From RGIG3701 sp031553595 (GTDB taxonomy: Bacteria > Planctomycetota > Planctomycetia > Pirellulales > Thermoguttaceae): DNA of 64,000 bases. A program made the position numbers and the translations under genes. The DNA is taken from NCBI GenBank assembly GCA_031553595.1, contig JAVBLI010000009.1:124001-188000 (forward strand), given 5' to 3'. This document shows positions 14,066-21,845 of the stretch, piece after piece (positions within the stretch are counted from its first letter, which is position 1; each line of letters begins with the position of its first letter). Below the pieces are notes generated by a model. The model did not search any database, was not told where the DNA came from, and was given only the letters and a program-made list of their open reading frames with translations.

Positions 14066-17000
14066 TCAGTCACGACTTCCCGGCGCGACATAATCGCTGG
14101 GGGTGTCGGCGATGCCGAGGATCTGGATATCGACCAGGGGTTGGCCTGCGGTGTCGCGAGGAAACTGGTCGAATTGAATTTTCGTGAACACACGTTGCGT
14201 AAACGGGTTTGGTTGCGGGTCGGTGGTTTTCTTCAGGCGCTCACCGCCGTCGAGGCGTTTTTCGTCATCGGAATTCAGGTTGTTGTAAAAACACGCAGGA
14301 ACTCCGTCGGCTTCCGTCGCCTCGGGACAAAGCGTGAAAATCATTTGATCCACCCGAACCGGTTTGCCGAAATCGATCGCCATAACCGGGTTGTCCGGCG
14401 TGGGCATGGTAACGGTTGCTTCTCGCATGAGATCACGGTACGCGTTTTGCGCGACGGGATCCGCGGACGGAGATGCCTTGCCGTGATTGGCGGCCAGTTG
14501 CATGGCATTGGCGTCGCTCATGTGTTGCATGGCGCCGCGTTTCGTCTCATAGTATGCAAACTTTCCCTTCTCGGTTTCATCCCATGCGTTGGCTTCGGCA
14601 TAGTCGCCGCAGAAAGGCACTAGCAGGTCGATCCACAGCGCAAGCTTGTCGAGTTCCTCGCGAGTGAGTTGCACATCGTTATGAGTTTTTCCGCCCATTG
14701 CCAGGTTTGGGTCGAACATCTTCATCAGGTCGCTGACCGCAGCCCCGGCCTTATACGCCGGCAGCATGGATGGAGCGTCTTGCACATTGAGCCAATTCAC
14801 GATCGGCGTTTGCCGCCCGCTGTAAGCTCTCTCTTCCTGATCCGGTTTTGCGCCGATCGCGTTGGTAAGATTCAGGTAGGAACGCGACCAGTTCCGTTTG
14901 GCTCTCGCGTCGTTGATGGGTGTGCTCTTGAGCGAAAACGCGATTTTTCCATCGCCATTTGACAGTGTGAGCGAGTTATCGCGAGCGAAAAGGTTCGTGC
15001 CGGGCGCAATCGTATGAAACGCCATCGCCACGCCGCGGCTGCCGCCGGAGTCCTTCACATGCACCGCGAGGTAATTGGTGCCAGGACGGAATGCGGCCGT
15101 TTGGTTCACGGAAAGCGCGGTGTAGCTGAAGTCGACATTAAAACCGGCCTCGGCAAAAACGCGCTTGCCGTTGACATAAACCGTGAGGTCCTCGTCGTGG
15201 TAATGCTGGAGTAGAAGCGGCTGAGTTGTCCAGTCGTCGGGGAGCTCAAGCGTCGCCCACATCCAGATATTCTGGGTCTCCCACGCCGTTTGCGGGGCGC
15301 CGGTTGGCGCGTTGCCGAAAGCGCCATTGCTCAGCGGGAACTTGGCGGCTTCATGGTAAAACTCCGGTTGAAACCAGTTTTCCGGCGGTGCTTGTGTGGT
15401 GTAATGCCAGCGGGAAGTGATGGGGAAGAGATTTTCCCGCACGACTTCCGCAGCACGCTCAGGCGAAAGATTGTTACGCCCAGCGGTTCCGTACATGACG
15501 GTTGTTTTGTTGTAAGGCGGCCGCTGCTGGTCATCGTTGTGGCAGGAAACGCAGTGGCGGTCGAGAATCGGTTGGATTTCGCGGGCGAAACTGAAGCCGC
15601 GCGGGTTGCCGTGCTCGTCCATGGACATGCCTGGTGTGTGCCGCAGGGGTTGCGCGCCGCGGCGCATCGCCAGCCCCACCTGGTTCGGCTGGAGCGTTAC
15701 GTTTTTGTCTTCATGACAGCCGAGGCAGGAGAAATGCTCGCCAGGCTGGAGTGTGGACCAGGAACGCATGGTCTGGATGGTGTGACCATTCTCGTCGAGA
15801 AGCTGAAAGTAAAGGGGCGTGTGGGCCGGTGCCTGGAAGCAGGCGGAGCCGTCCTCGTAAACATCGGTTTCGCCCAACGGAATTTTGACATCCCACGTAC
15901 CGTGCGAAATGGAGATGGGCGTACTGACCATAGCACCGCCGGACGGGCCGTGATTGTCGTTATAGCCGATCCCAACGCTGCGGAAGTCCAGGCCGATGAC
16001 GCGGAGTTTTTTGGCAGCGCCGCGCGCGACGCCTTCCATGCCGGGGCCGAAATAAACGTCCTGGACGGTGTACGTGCCAAATTTCTGCTCGGGCTCCGGC
16101 GCAGCATCGCGGATGGAAACCGGCTCGCGGGCCGCCAGCGGAAACGGCTGGTTGCAGGAAATTTCCGGATCGTAGGCCAACAATTCACGGTTTCCGTCGG
16201 CGTCGAACCAGTAGATGCCGAACGGCGTGCGACAGGAGTGCTCGTCACCGGGGCGGTCGCGTTCTTCTTTCGGCTCGACTTTATTCGCGCCGTGTTGACG
16301 GTTATAGGCCACGATGAATTCACGTTCGGAAAGCGGGTACGGATAGCTGAAACGGTCGCCCCACTGACCCCAAGCGTCGATCCGGTCGGCGGTCGTTTCA
16401 AGGACGGGCGCAATTCGCTGCACGCCGGAATTTTCCTGCCGCCCTTTGGACGTGTCGATGATCGCCAGCTTGCCGTATTGGTTGTTGTGATGACCGGACA
16501 GAATGGTAACCGCTTTGCCGCTAGTGCCAGGCAGCCCGCGGGTGTGCATGAGCGTCGTCGGAAACCAGGAATTGTTGCCGTAAAATTCAGTCTGGCCCGT
16601 GCCGTCGGGGTTCATCTGAAAGAGGCCTTGCGGGAAAATTTGGCCGCGGTCGTTATAGTCCCAGCGAGTGTAAACCACGCGGCCGTCGTCCATCAGTGCG
16701 GGGTAGTTCGTATGCACCTGGTCGAAAGACAGGCGGCGAAGATAATTGCCGTCGGCGTCGCAGCGGTAAATGTTCGAGACTTCCGTCCACCAGCAGTCCA
16801 CGATTTGCACGCAGCGGGTGGAATTGAAAAGAATGTCACCATTCGGGAGCGGACACGGTTCGTAATCGGCGTACCCCAGCCCGAACGTCAGTTGGCGGAC
16901 TTCGCCCGTTTCGATTTCATAATCGTAAAGATGATAGTCGTCCAGACGGTTGGATTTTTTCCAGGCGAAAATGATTTTCTTCCCGTCAAAGGTGACGGCC

Positions 17001-17395
17001 GGGTCGCGAATGACACCATTTTTGTCGGACAGCAGCGTCCGCTGGTGATACTGACCGTCGTCTCCTAATTCCAGCAGGCACAGGGCAGAGCCGGGGATGA
17101 AATTCCGCTCGGCCTGAGCGTCACTCTGCGCTTCGGTGTAGGCGTAGTGGGAGCCGCCGATGTTGAAGTGTTTCGTGAAGACGATTTTGGGATACGTCGC
17201 CTTGAGGGTCGCAAGCCGAGTGTCTCGCCGTTTCAGGCATTCATGAATATACGCCTCGTCGGGGGCCGCCGTCCGGTCGTCCTGATCACACCAGTCGGCG
17301 ACCATCGGGGAATCGGCCGGGGGCAGGGCGTGGGCCGTGGGGGTGTGAAAAGCGGGGAATAAAAAGAAACAGGCGAGTAAAAAAACGCGTCGCAT
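14066..17395 (-). CDS. HzsA-related multi-domain c-type cytochrome
   Basis: A large exported protein (about 1109 residues from this start) resembling the alpha subunit of hydrazine synthase, a family common in planctomycetes that do not make hydrazine. A signal peptide (MRRVFLLACFFLFPAFHTPTAHA) is followed by a TolB-like beta-propeller region (VTFDGKKIIFAWKK, YRCDADGNYLRRLSFDQVHT, ALMDDGRVVYTRWDYNDRG). Two haem c motifs follow: CLGCH near residue 557 and CVSCH near residue 618. Downstream is a beta-sandwich-like region with DLTVYVNGKRVF. It likely carries out periplasmic redox or binding chemistry; the substrate is unknown. I chose the ATG at 17395 because a GGAG sits six bases before it and a clean signal peptide follows. 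An upstream in-frame extension would bury the signal sequence. A terminal 3'-side palindrome (D) follows. Confidence 0.8.
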   Translation of the reverse strand: MRRVFLLACFFLFPAFHTPTAHALPPADSPMVADWCDQDDRTAAPDEAYIHECLKRRDTRLATLKATYPKIVFTKHFNIGGSHYAYTEAQSDAQAERNFIPGSALCLLELGDDGQYHQRTLLSDKNGVIRDPAVTFDGKKIIFAWKKSNRLDDYHLYDYEIETGEVRQLTFGLGYADYEPCPLPNGDILFNSTRCVQIVDCWWTEVSNIYRCDADGNYLRRLSFDQVHTNYPALMDDGRVVYTRWDYNDRGQIFPQGLFQMNPDGTGQTEFYGNNSWFPTTLMHTRGLPGTSGKAVTILSGHHNNQYGKLAIIDTSKGRQENSGVQRIAPVLETTADRIDAWGQWGDRFSYPYPLSEREFIVAYNRQHGANKVEPKEERDRPGDEHSCRTPFGIYWFDADGNRELLAYDPEISCNQPFPLAAREPVSIRDAAPEPEQKFGTYTVQDVYFGPGMEGVARGAAKKLRVIGLDFRSVGIGYNDNHGPSGGAMVSTPISISHGTWDVKIPLGETDVYEDGSACFQAPAHTPLYFQLLDENGHTIQTMRSWSTLQPGEHFSCLGCHEDKNVTLQPNQVGLAMRRGAQPLRHTPGMSMDEHGNPRGFSFAREIQPILDRHCVSCHNDDQQRPPYNKTTVMYGTAGRNNLSPERAAEVVRENLFPITSRWHYTTQAPPENWFQPEFYHEAAKFPLSNGAFGNAPTGAPQTAWETQNIWMWATLELPDDWTTQPLLLQHYHDEDLTVYVNGKRVFAEAGFNVDFSYTALSVNQTAAFRPGTNYLAVHVKDSGGSRGVAMAFHTIAPGTNLFARDNSLTLSNGDGKIAFSLKSTPINDARAKRNWSRSYLNLTNAIGAKPDQEERAYSGRQTPIVNWLNVQDAPSMLPAYKAGAAVSDLMKMFDPNLAMGGKTHNDVQLTREELDKLALWIDLLVPFCGDYAEANAWDETEKGKFAYYETKRGAMQHMSDANAMQLAANHGKASPSADPVAQNAYRDLMREATVTMPTPDNPVMAIDFGKPVRVDQMIFTLCPEATEADGVPACFYNNLNSDDEKRLDGGERLKKTTDPQPNPFTQRVFTKIQFDQFPRDTAGQPLVDIQILGIADTPSDYVAPGSRD

Positions 17396-17465
17396 GAGAT
17401 ACTCCATATATATAATGAAAGCGGAAAGGTAGGCACATCGCTTATTATTACGCATGTATTCTTTT

Positions 17466-17493
17466 AGTTTAATAGCGGGACGTGAAATGTCAA
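17466..17493 (-). promoter_or_regulatory. Candidate sigma-70-type promoter for the HzsA-related gene
   Basis: On the minus strand TTGACA (17488-17493) is followed after 16 bases by TAAACT (17466-17471), about 70 bases upstream of the chosen start codon. The -35 is a perfect match and the -10 matches four of six. Confidence 0.5.
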
Positions 17494-17624
17494 TAAAAAA
17501 CAGTGAAAACTCGACAAAAAGACATGAGAAAGGACAAAAAAACATGGGCGCAGCCGCTACCCGATTCAAAAACGCGGCGATTGTGGTATGATGGAGCATC
17601 TGTTAAATTAATTAATTCACAAAA

Positions 17625-17665
17625 CACAGCGGCCGGGAATGGATCGCAGCGCCGGTTTGCGGACG
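17625..17665. repeat. Fragment of the AGCAGCCGGGAATGGAGCG repeat
   Basis: ACAGCGGCCGGGAATGGATC followed by GCAGCG resembles the arms of the two larger palindromes at 52366-52481 and 58496-58616. Only one arm is recognisable here, so it may be a degenerate copy. Confidence 0.5.
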
Positions 17666-17681
17666 TTCCACCGCCGTTCCC

Positions 17682-17854
17682 CGTCCCCGTGGGGACGAAA
17701 TGTTTATAGAAAGCGGGTGGGAATCAGTTCCCTCCGCTCCGTCAGGAGCGAGATGTTTATGGCAGTGCCTCCATTTTATAAACATGTCACCCCGCTGGGG
17801 TGAAAATATTCGTATACATCCCGTTTTCTATAAACATTTCGCTCCTACGGAGCG
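17682..17854. repeat. Cluster of four REP-like hairpins with covarying stems
   Basis: Four copies of a hairpin plus A/T tail. Stems are at 17682-17697 and 17735-17750 in one orientation (followed by AAATGTTTATAGAAA or a variant) and at 17787-17803 and 17840-17854 in the inverse orientation (preceded by TTTCTATAAACAT). The stem bases differ between copies (GTCCCC/GGGGAC, GCTCC/GGAGC, CACCCC/GGGGTG), yet pairing is kept each time. The last stem lies just before an in-frame ATG of the M16 gene and offers a GGAG. Confidence 0.85.
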
Positions 17855-17903
17855 GTACGTGATGGGGGCTGTTAAAGAACTGCGATTTTCGAAGAATAAA
17901 ACC

Positions 17904-19127
17904 ATGCATTTTTATCATCATCAATTGAGTAACGGGCTGGAGGTCGTCGCGGAGACGCTGCCGCATGCGCAGTCGGTTTCGTTTGCGTTTTTCGTGCGTT
18001 GCGGGTCGCGGAACGAGACGCCGGGGCTGGCGGGCGTGAGCCATTTTCTGGAACACATGGTGTTTAAGGGGACGCAGCGGCGGCGGGCGGAGGACGTAAA
18101 CCGGGAGCTGGACGCGATCGGGGCGAATTTTAACGCGTGTACCACGGAGGAGAGCACGGTGTATTACGCGTCGCTGCTGCCGGAACATCTGGAGACGGCG
18201 GTGGGAATTTTCGCGGATATTTTGCGGCCGAGTTGCCGGGAGGCGGATTTTGAGTCGGAAAAACGCGTGATTCTGGAGGAAATCCAGATGTATGAAGATT
18301 CGCCGCCGTTCGGGGTGGATGAGTTGATCCGGGAGGATTTTTTCGGCGGACACCCGCTGGGGCACAGCGTGCTGGGGACGGCGGAGACGATTACCTCTCT
18401 GCGTGCGGACGCCATGCGGGCGTATATGAAAGCGAGGTACGCCCCCGATAAAATCGTGCTGGCGGCTTGCGGGAAAGTGGATTTTGAGGCCCTGGTGCGG
18501 ATCGCGGAAAAACATTGCGGGCACTGGGAGGCGGTGCATACGGAAGAGGCGGTGACGCCGGAGTTTACGTCGCCGCGGCTGGGGGTGAAGCGGATCGTGA
18601 AGCCGCTGGCGACGCAGGCGTATGTGCTGCAGATGGCACTGGCGCCGCCACGGACGTCGGATTTGCGGTACGCAGCCCGGGTGCTGAACTCCATTGTCGG
18701 GGATGATTCCGGAAGCAGGCTTTACTGGGCGCTGGTGGATGACGGCCGGGCGGAGCATGCGCTGCTGTCGTACGCGGAGTATCCGGAGGCGGGCCTATTC
18801 ACCACGGGCATGGGCTGCGAGCCGGAAGACCTGGAGGAAAATCTGGAGATTTTGAAGGAACTTTACGCTGAAATCCGGCGCGACGGCGTGACGGAAGATG
18901 AAGTGCTGCTGGCGAAAAACCGCATCGCCACGTCGCTGGTGCTGGGCAGCGAGAAACCGTGGGGCCGGCTTTTCGGCGTGGGCAGCGAGTGGGTGGATTG
19001 CCGCGTGCATCGGACGGTTCGCGAGGAGCTGGAACTGCTACGGGCCGTGACGCTGGAGGATATTCACGCGGTGCTGGAGCGCTATCCACTGACGGAATCG
19101 CTGACATATGCGGTGGTGAATGCTTGA
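17904..19127 (+). CDS. M16 family zinc metallopeptidase (processing-peptidase-like)
   Basis: About 407 residues. The N-terminal M16 half begins HHQLSNGLEVVAETLPHAQS and contains the inverted zinc motif HFLEH in GLAGVSHFLEHMVFKGT, then the downstream glutamates (EEIQMYEDSPPFGVDELI). The C-terminal M16 half follows (VGDDSGSRLYWALVDDGRAEH, then GMGCEPEDLEENLEIL). Single-chain M16B peptidases of this size cut short peptides or signal-like sequences; cellular location is usually cytosolic and no signal peptide is present. In-frame ATGs exist at 17862 and 17904, and the reading frame stays open through the hairpin cluster upstream. I prefer 17904 because family similarity starts just after it, but 17862 has a better-placed GGAG within the last hairpin. 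The TGA stop overlaps palindrome J. Confidence 0.88.
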   Translation: MHFYHHQLSNGLEVVAETLPHAQSVSFAFFVRCGSRNETPGLAGVSHFLEHMVFKGTQRRRAEDVNRELDAIGANFNACTTEESTVYYASLLPEHLETAVGIFADILRPSCREADFESEKRVILEEIQMYEDSPPFGVDELIREDFFGGHPLGHSVLGTAETITSLRADAMRAYMKARYAPDKIVLAACGKVDFEALVRIAEKHCGHWEAVHTEEAVTPEFTSPRLGVKRIVKPLATQAYVLQMALAPPRTSDLRYAARVLNSIVGDDSGSRLYWALVDDGRAEHALLSYAEYPEAGLFTTGMGCEPEDLEENLEILKELYAEIRRDGVTEDEVLLAKNRIATSLVLGSEKPWGRLFGVGSEWVDCRVHRTVREELELLRAVTLEDIHAVLERYPLTESLTYAVVNA

Positions 19128-19168
19128 TGAGCCGCGAGTGGAACGCAGCGTAACTTGCGGCTCATTAA
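19125..19168. repeat. Stop-codon-anchored palindrome J
   Basis: ATGAGCCGC (19127-19135) is inverted as GCGGCTCAT (19157-19165), with a core GGAACGCAGCGTAAC. The element overlaps the M16 TGA stop and ends close to the convergent cytochrome stop. Palindrome K (32828-32865) has the same arms. Confidence 0.75.
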
Positions 19169-19174
19169 GCATTC

Positions 19175-21121
19175 TTACAGAGACAGCAGAAACTCGATCA
19201 GGTCGGCTTTTTCCTGCTCGGTGAGTTTGTCGAGATTCTTTTCCGGGTCGCCGTGGTAACCTTCGTAGAGCAGTTGTTCGAGGGTGGTGTAGCGGCCGTC
19301 GTGGAGGTACGGGGCCGTGCGGTAGGTTTCGATTAGCGTGGGCGTGTCGAAAAACGGATTGTAGTCGTACTGCGTTTCGGTCAGCACGTCGTGCATCTTC
19401 ATGTCGGTGTAATACTTGCCGAAATGGCAGGAGAAGCAGCCGGTTTTGGGGCCGAGAAAGAGGCGTTTTCCGCGCTGGGCGGCTTCGGTCAGCGTGCCGT
19501 CCGGATTCAGGGCGATTCCGGGGATGGGGCGCAGGGCCTGGAGGTACGCGTCGACTTCCTGATAAAGCGGCTCGCTCTGCGCGATGTGGTGGATGTGCAC
19601 GAATCCCGCGCGGGTGGCGATGAACGCGTCGGCCCGCACGCCGGTAATCATGCACGGCGGCGTTTCGTACGCGTGCAGCATGCTTTTCGTGTTTTTGTGG
19701 TTGCCGATTCCGTCGTTCAGCAGATCCCAGTTCATGCCGTCCACGCGGGCGTCGGGATGGCAGGTGCTGCAGGAGTGCCATCGCTCCTGGGCCAACTCGC
19801 CGTTATGATAATGAATCTCGCCACGGCGCACGGCGTCCAACACCGGTGGGGGCCCCAGCGGCACGATCCGCGGCTCCATGGATGTGTATTTCGCGAAAAG
19901 ACGGTAACGCTGGCCGGTGCGCTGCGAAACTTTCACTTTATCCGGGAAATCGCCGCGGGGAAAAACAGCCAGGTTATCCGAAAAATAACCGGCCGCGATC
20001 GTGCGGGCATCATCCATCGCCAGCGCCCGCGGGCCGATCACGCCCGCCATCTGCGTCCGCCCCATGATGTGCATCAGGGAGCCCACCTCGAAGACGAAAA
20101 CGTATCCGGACGAAACGCCCTGCAAGTCTTTTCGCATCATGGCGGTCAGCTCCTCCACGGCCATGAAGCCCACCTCGCGGCAGCCGGCGAACGTGATGCC
20201 TAGCAGCTTTCCGTCCGGCGAAACCCGCACGCTCCACGGATTCGGCGCGCCCAGCAGATCGTCGTCCAGCAGATAACACCCCACGCGGTCGTCCCGCTGC
20301 GTGTCAAGGATCGTGATGCCGTTTCGGCTCGTCCACCCGCCGGAAAGCTGGGACGTGACGGAACGGTGGCTGGAGTGGATGTGCACGGCGAAAACGTACT
20401 GGCCGTCCGGCGTGATGCAAATGTCGCGGACGCTGTTCGTGCCGTCCGTCATGAGAATGTGCTTCACGGCATGCGTTTTGAGGTCGATGACGGAGATGTG
20501 GGCCGCGACGATGGAACCGTTGGCGGGCACCTGCGGCAGGAAATTCGCCACATACACCCGGCTCTCGTCCGGCATCACCGCCAGCGCCACCGGCTCGCGC
20601 ATCACCTTCACGCACTTCGCGTCACGCAGCGCCTGCTGCGGCTGGGCGTTCATGTCCACGAAAAGAATGTCGCCATGAAACCGCCGCGAAATCAGCAGCG
20701 TGTCCGTGCTTTTCAGATGCGCCAGCGCCCACGGCGAGTGCATGCCCTTCCACGTGCGGAGGATTTTCATCACAGCCGGGTCGATTTCCAGCACCTCGCC
20801 ATTCAGATCGCCACAGGAAATGTAAATCCGCGTCACGGCGCCGGGGCCCTCACCGTGCGTCACCTTCAGCATTTTATTCGGCGTCAGATTCAGCTCCAGA
20901 GACCGCAGCACGGACTGCGTGGTGAGGGAAAAAATGTCCAGCCGCCGCGCGTCCTGCTGTAAAACGCACAGGGTGTCCGCGTCCAGGAATTCCAGGGCGG
21001 CGGGGCCAAGGTAAGAGGCGGGCGGCGCTGGGTTCTGCGTGTTTTCATCCGCCGCCAGCGCGGGGAGTGAAATAAAAAATGCTGAGAACGTGAGAAATAG
21101 GAGGGAAAAAGTGGGTTTCAT
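19175..21121 (-). CDS. Exported beta-propeller / di-haem cytochrome c peroxidase-like protein
   Basis: A 648-residue protein with a signal peptide (MKPTFSLLFLTFSAFFISLPALA). Residues 40-400 carry YVTN/WD-like propeller motifs (EFLDADTLCVLQQDARRLDIF, DESRVYVANFLPQ, ITPDGQYVFAVHIHS). The C-terminal 250 residues hold two haem c motifs, CSTCH (about residue 450) and CFSCH (about residue 563), followed by TPTLIETYRTAPYLHDGRYTTLEQL, a pattern of the MauG/cytochrome c peroxidase family (the PTL..T.PY.HDGR..tL.. region). It should sit in the periplasm and do electron transfer or peroxide/oxidative chemistry; the partner is unknown. It is convergent with the M16 gene. Confidence 0.83.
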   Translation of the reverse strand: MKPTFSLLFLTFSAFFISLPALAADENTQNPAPPASYLGPAALEFLDADTLCVLQQDARRLDIFSLTTQSVLRSLELNLTPNKMLKVTHGEGPGAVTRIYISCGDLNGEVLEIDPAVMKILRTWKGMHSPWALAHLKSTDTLLISRRFHGDILFVDMNAQPQQALRDAKCVKVMREPVALAVMPDESRVYVANFLPQVPANGSIVAAHISVIDLKTHAVKHILMTDGTNSVRDICITPDGQYVFAVHIHSSHRSVTSQLSGGWTSRNGITILDTQRDDRVGCYLLDDDLLGAPNPWSVRVSPDGKLLGITFAGCREVGFMAVEELTAMMRKDLQGVSSGYVFVFEVGSLMHIMGRTQMAGVIGPRALAMDDARTIAAGYFSDNLAVFPRGDFPDKVKVSQRTGQRYRLFAKYTSMEPRIVPLGPPPVLDAVRRGEIHYHNGELAQERWHSCSTCHPDARVDGMNWDLLNDGIGNHKNTKSMLHAYETPPCMITGVRADAFIATRAGFVHIHHIAQSEPLYQEVDAYLQALRPIPGIALNPDGTLTEAAQRGKRLFLGPKTGCFSCHFGKYYTDMKMHDVLTETQYDYNPFFDTPTLIETYRTAPYLHDGRYTTLEQLLYEGYHGDPEKNLDKLTEQEKADLIEFLLSL

Positions 21122-21172
21122 GAATTTTTTTTATTCTTGTTTTTTAAGGAATTATACTGAAATAACTTTGTG

Positions 21173-21436
21173 TTACGGCTGTTGAATTCCCTCGGCCCAA
21201 AGTTCCTCGCTGCTTAAATCGAGCCGGTCATTCCAGGAAACGCCATACCCACCAGCCTCCAGTTTTACCGATTTAATAAACGCCGGGTGGCGAAACAGCA
21301 TCTCGAATGCCGGATGATCGGCAAGCTTTCGCATGTCATACACCTTCTCCACCCCGCAGCGAAAACGGGCGCAGAGATAATATGTGTCTCGCACGCAGAC
21401 GGATTCCAGTGGATGAAACAAAGATGATGTGGACAT
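21173..21436 (-). CDS. DUF2442 domain protein
   Basis: An 87-residue cytosolic protein that fits the DUF2442 pattern: ESVCVRDTYYLCARFRCGVEKVYDM, then a hydrophobic middle and GYGVSWNDRLDLSSEELW at the end. Function is unknown. Homologues are usually encoded next to DUF4160 proteins, as here: the DUF4160 stop is four bases before this ATG, so the two are very likely cotranslated. Such pairs have been suggested to be toxin-antitoxin-like, but I see nothing in the sequence that proves it. Confidence 0.8.
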   Translation of the reverse strand: MSTSSLFHPLESVCVRDTYYLCARFRCGVEKVYDMRKLADHPAFEMLFRHPAFIKSVKLEAGGYGVSWNDRLDLSSEELWAEGIQQP

Positions 21437-21439
21437 TTT

Positions 21440-21694
21440 TTACTCCAGACCGGGCAGCTGAATAAATTCCTGGGTATCCCAAATCCGCTTTAATTCCACC
21501 TGGTAATTCTGTGCCCACTCGATTACCAGACGTTTCGCGCGAGCCGGGAGATCTCCCTCCAGCATTTCCAGCGAATCAATTGCGAAGATACCGTTATACT
21601 CGCCGTAAACCGCGTGGAAATGCGGCGGCTGATGCTCCCGCTGGAGGAAGAACATTTTGATGGTAATGCCATAAAAACGGGTGATAATCGGCAT
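21440..21694 (-). CDS. DUF4160 domain protein
   Basis: An 84-residue protein with the DUF4160 signature: MPIITRFYGITIKMFFLQ, then EHQPPHFHAVYGEYNGIFAI, then ARAKRLVIEWAQNYQVEL and a W-D-T-x-E-F end. The PPHFHA motif is diagnostic. It is first in a two-gene unit with DUF2442. The function is unknown. Confidence 0.85.
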   Translation of the reverse strand: MPIITRFYGITIKMFFLQREHQPPHFHAVYGEYNGIFAIDSLEMLEGDLPARAKRLVIEWAQNYQVELKRIWDTQEFIQLPGLE

Positions 21695-21845
21695 GACGCA
21701 TTTTCTTTCTGATGTATGATTAAGTATGTGTTTCGAAATTTTCCGTATTCTGCCAAACGTTTATTCTTTGACCGACACACCATCCGCGAGACACCCTCTC
21801 CCTCATCATCTTACCACAAAAACGCCGTTTTCGCAAGACGTCACG

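Noticed and set aside
15290..17068. 592-codon plus-strand frame opposite the HzsA-related gene
   Set aside because: Shadow frame; the minus strand has signal peptide, propeller and haem motifs.
17700..17903. N-terminal extension of the M16 peptidase through the hairpin cluster
   Set aside because: The extension translates REP-like DNA (APSGARCL-type residues) and has no homology, so the start is put at 17904 with 17862 as alternative.
19125..19168. Integron attC-like site at palindrome J
   Set aside because: The arms lack the RYYYAAC/GTTRRRY ends and no integrase is present.
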